In this document: positions 4,893-6,773 of the stretch, piece by piece
How positions within the stretch are numbered: position 1 is the stretch's first letter
How the letters are laid out: every line of letters begins with the position of its first letter
Origin: Actinomycetota bacterium
GTDB lineage: Bacteria; Actinomycetota; Acidimicrobiia; Acidimicrobiales; Ilumatobacteraceae
DNA length: 6,773 nucleotides
Assembly: GCA_009927375.1 (NCBI GenBank)
Contig: RFNE01000334.1
Span: 1 to 6,773 of the forward strand
Direction of reading: 5' to 3'
Notes under the pieces: model-generated
The model's database searches: none
Seen by the model: only the letters and a program-made list of their open reading frames with translations
What the model was told of the DNA's origin: nothing
Position numbers and translations under genes: made by a program

Positions 4893-5969
4893 TCAGCGCA
4901 GCGACATCGCCCGCGGCATCACGTACTTGGCGAACAAGTCGCATTCCTCAAGGTGCGGATAGCCGGAGAGGATGAACGACGACACCCCAGCGTCGGCGAG
5001 CTCGCCGATCTTTGCGGCCACTTGATCGGGATCCCCACGATGGCGACGCCCGCGCCGCTGCGTGCGCGACCGACCCCGCCCACAGGTGTCGCTCGACGTA
5101 TCCGTCGGCATCGGCGGACTCACGAATCTCCGCCTGGCGCGCGACACCGACGGACTTCGAATCCAGTGACTTGGCGCGAATCGCATTTCCGGTCGCTTCG
5201 TCCAGTCTGCTGAGCAACACTCGCGCGGCCTCGCGTGCCTCGGACTCCGTCTCGCGCACGATCACGTGCGAGCGCCAACCGAATCGCATCGTGCGACCCT
5301 GCGTGGATGCGCGGCGAGTCATCTCCTCCATCACTCGCGAGACCTCGCTCGTCACGTCGGGCCACATCAGATAGACGTCCGCGATCTGCGCGGCGCACTC
5401 CTTTGCCTCGTCGCTCAGCCCGCCAAAGTAGATCGGCGGGACCGCAACGCCGCGCATCGCCCGTGAGCAGGCGAGTCGCGGCGGATCGATCGAGGTTCGC
5501 ACGAACTCGCCGTTCATCTCGAGGCGCTCACCGGAAAGCAAGGTCTTCAGCGCGGTGAAGTACTCGGTCGTGCGCGCATACCGCGATGCCGACGACAAGG
5601 ACTCTCCGGGAACGTCACTCGAGATCGCGTTGATCGTGAGGCGACCGGCGCTCACGTCCTGCAGCGTGGCGATTTGGCGCGCGAGCTGGGCGACGACGAC
5701 CTCGCCAGCGCGAATCGCGAGCAGGAGTTTGATGCGCTCGGTGACCGTGGCGACGGCTGCGGCGAAGGTGGTGGCGTCGATGCCGAGTTCGTAACCCGAC
5801 GGTAGGAGCACGTTGTCGAAGCCGTTGGCCTCAGCGCGCATCACGATGTCGCTGCAGTGCAGCCAAGAACTTGCTAGTGCAGGATCGGGAACCCGAGGAA
5901 CTGATAGTCGTCGTCACACAGCGCCGCGAACCACGCCAGTTCGACGGGTTCGCGACGCGATGTGTTCAA
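4893..5969 (-). CDS. SsuD/LLM-family flavin-dependent monooxygenase, with three apparent 1-base frameshifts
   Basis: The protein must be assembled from several frames. The N-terminus (VELAWFAALCDDDYQFLG) reads from a TTG at 5969. The frame breaks at the C run 5892-5894, continues as VPDPALASSWLHCSDIV and on through PPIYFGG and RSHVIVRE, then breaks at 5074-5077 and again at 5033-5036 before GDPDQVAAKIGEL and SGYPHLEE to the TGA at 4893-4895. Adding one G (coding strand) at each run yields 359 residues, normal for the alkanesulfonate monooxygenase (SsuD) group. These are FMNH2-dependent TIM-barrel enzymes acting on small sulfonates, sulfones or other carbon compounds. By recall of E. coli SsuD, its Arg226, His228, Arg297 and Tyr331 have matches here (about R233, H235, the RSGAG arginine, Y338). 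The His11 and Cys54 positions appear to be Cys and Leu, so the substrate may differ. No ribosome site is visible, and the start is 7 bp after the nrdJ stop. Confidence 0.78.
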
Positions 5970-5976
5970 ACGATGG

Positions 5977-6773
5977 TCAGGAGCAACCGCTGGACGAGCC
6001 GCAGTCACCGCACACGTAGCAGGCACCGGCCCGCTGCATGTTGGCCGAGCCACACGACGAGCAGATGGCGCCCGTCTTGGCCGGCGTCGGCGCCGAGTAG
6101 GAACCGGCGTCGATCTGGGCGATCAGGTCCGAAGCCGACGGAATCGTCTTCGGGTCGCTCATCACGTCGGTGCCCTGCGTGGTCTCGGTGACCGACTCCT
6201 CGACGCCTGGCAGCGTCGGCTGCATGCGCTCTTCGCGGGTGTAGATGCCGAGCTCTGCGCGCTCGTCGGCCGACAGGTACTCGACCGCCAAGCGACGGAA
6301 GAGGTAATCGACGATCGACGATGCCATGCGGATGTCGGAGTCGTCCGTCATACCGGCTGGCTCGAAGCGCGTGTTGATGAACGCTTCGACGAATGCACGC
6401 AGCGGCACGCCGTACTGGAGGCCGTACGAGATGCTCTTGGCGAAGGCGTCCATGATGCCGGCCAGGGTCGAACCCTGCTTGGACACCGTGAGGAACACTT
6501 CGCCGGGGCGACCATCTTCGTACTCGCCGATCGTGGCGAAGCCCTTGCAGTCCGCGACGCGGAACTCGAAGGTGCGACCGCGACGCGAGCGTGGCAACTT
6601 CTGGCGAATCGGCTGGTGCACGACGCGCTCGATGACCTTCTCGACGGCGGTCGTGGCCGCATCGGCCTTCTCGCCATCCTTCTTGGCCGTCGACAGTGGC
6701 TGGCCGACCTTGCAGTTGTCGCGGTAGATCGCCACGGCCTTCACGCCGAGTTCCCACGCGAGCATGTGCAACG
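5977..6773 (-). CDS. nrdJ: Vitamin B12-dependent (class II) ribonucleotide reductase, C-terminal part (5' end off the right edge)
   Basis: The last 264 or so residues of adenosylcobalamin-dependent ribonucleotide reductase, which makes deoxyribonucleotides from ribonucleotides in the cytosol. Recognisable are the end of the barrel (HMLAWELGVKAVAIYRDNCK), the RQKLPRSRRGRTFEFRVADCKGF and GEVFLTVSKQGSTLAGIMDAF blocks, and SYGLQYGVPLRAFVEAFINTRFEPAGMT. There is then a linker containing QPTLPGVEE and a Cys-rich tail with zinc-ribbon spacing CxxC-x10-CxxC (C237, C240, C251, C254 counted from the first complete codon), plus C257 and C263. In class II enzymes the tail cysteines re-reduce the active site or bind zinc. 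The first complete codon is an internal TTG; the true start is outside the window. The SsuD-like gene follows after 7 bp and may be transcribed with it. Confidence 0.95.
   Translation of the reverse strand, partial: LHMLAWELGVKAVAIYRDNCKVGQPLSTAKKDGEKADAATTAVEKVIERVVHQPIRQKLPRSRRGRTFEFRVADCKGFATIGEYEDGRPGEVFLTVSKQGSTLAGIMDAFAKSISYGLQYGVPLRAFVEAFINTRFEPAGMTDDSDIRMASSIVDYLFRRLAVEYLSADERAELGIYTREERMQPTLPGVEESVTETTQGTDVMSDPKTIPSASDLIAQIDAGSYSAPTPAKTGAICSSCGSANMQRAGACYVCGDCGSSSGCS

Noticed and set aside
4893..5969. The monooxygenase as a decayed pseudogene
   Set aside because: All motifs are intact in the three frames and every break is one G short in a run. Not excluded, but less likely than an error.
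6005..6757. A 250-codon open frame on the minus strand inside nrdJ
   Set aside because: An Arg-rich alternative frame of nrdJ, whose own frame carries clear family motifs.
1..6773. CRISPR arrays, tRNA or rRNA genes, insertion sequences or attachment sites
   Set aside because: No spaced repeats, RNA-gene-like sequence, transposase-like protein or long terminal repeats were seen on either strand.

Overview
The window is GC-rich, densely coded DNA of actinobacterial character. A marine or freshwater member of the Acidimicrobiia (Ilumatobacter-like) is my best guess. The signs are very short or absent 5' leaders, a GACGG-type lipoprotein, a class II B12-dependent ribonucleotide reductase and an SsuD-like flavin monooxygenase. 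The taxonomic call is inference. Eight genes tile the window and no stretch over about 40 bases is left without a gene.

Left part, minus strand: the first 42 codons of an AcuI/YhdH-type (acrylyl-CoA reductase) medium-chain dehydrogenase (1-127). It lies 29 bp downstream of an XRE-family regulator with an unrecognised effector domain (157-975). A 27-bp divergent intergenic region (976-1002) is centred on a perfectly palindromic -10-like element, ACTATAGT. It then opens into a tightly overlapped plus-strand operon: a DUF2182 membrane protein (1003-1773), a DUF1326 Cys-rich protein (1770-2401) and a DmdA-type aminomethyltransferase-fold demethylase (2398-3522). The three are joined by ATGA and GTGA start/stop overlaps.

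Right part, minus strand, convergent: a lipoprotein with a possible non-catalytic M23-like region (3519-4853), an SsuD/LLM-family flavin monooxygenase (4893-5969) and the C-terminal part of NrdJ (5977-6773). The dmdA and lipoprotein stop codons share one CTAG.

How the genes may work together: dmdA and acuI are the best-known DMSP-catabolism pair (adjacent in Ruegeria). Here they sit on opposite sides of a shared regulator/promoter, which suggests a dimethylsulfoniopropionate (or related methylated sulfur/betaine) divergon. The unusual part is the DUF2182-DUF1326 module, predicted membrane and Cys-rich, translationally coupled to dmdA. The nearby SsuD-like monooxygenase could extend a sulfur theme, but it lies closer to nrdJ and its link is weak.

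Quality caveat: DUF1326 has one frameshift and the LLM monooxygenase three. All four are repaired by adding one G (coding strand) to a run of three or four Gs, and the repaired lengths become exact multiples of three. This looks like homopolymer under-calling rather than gene decay.
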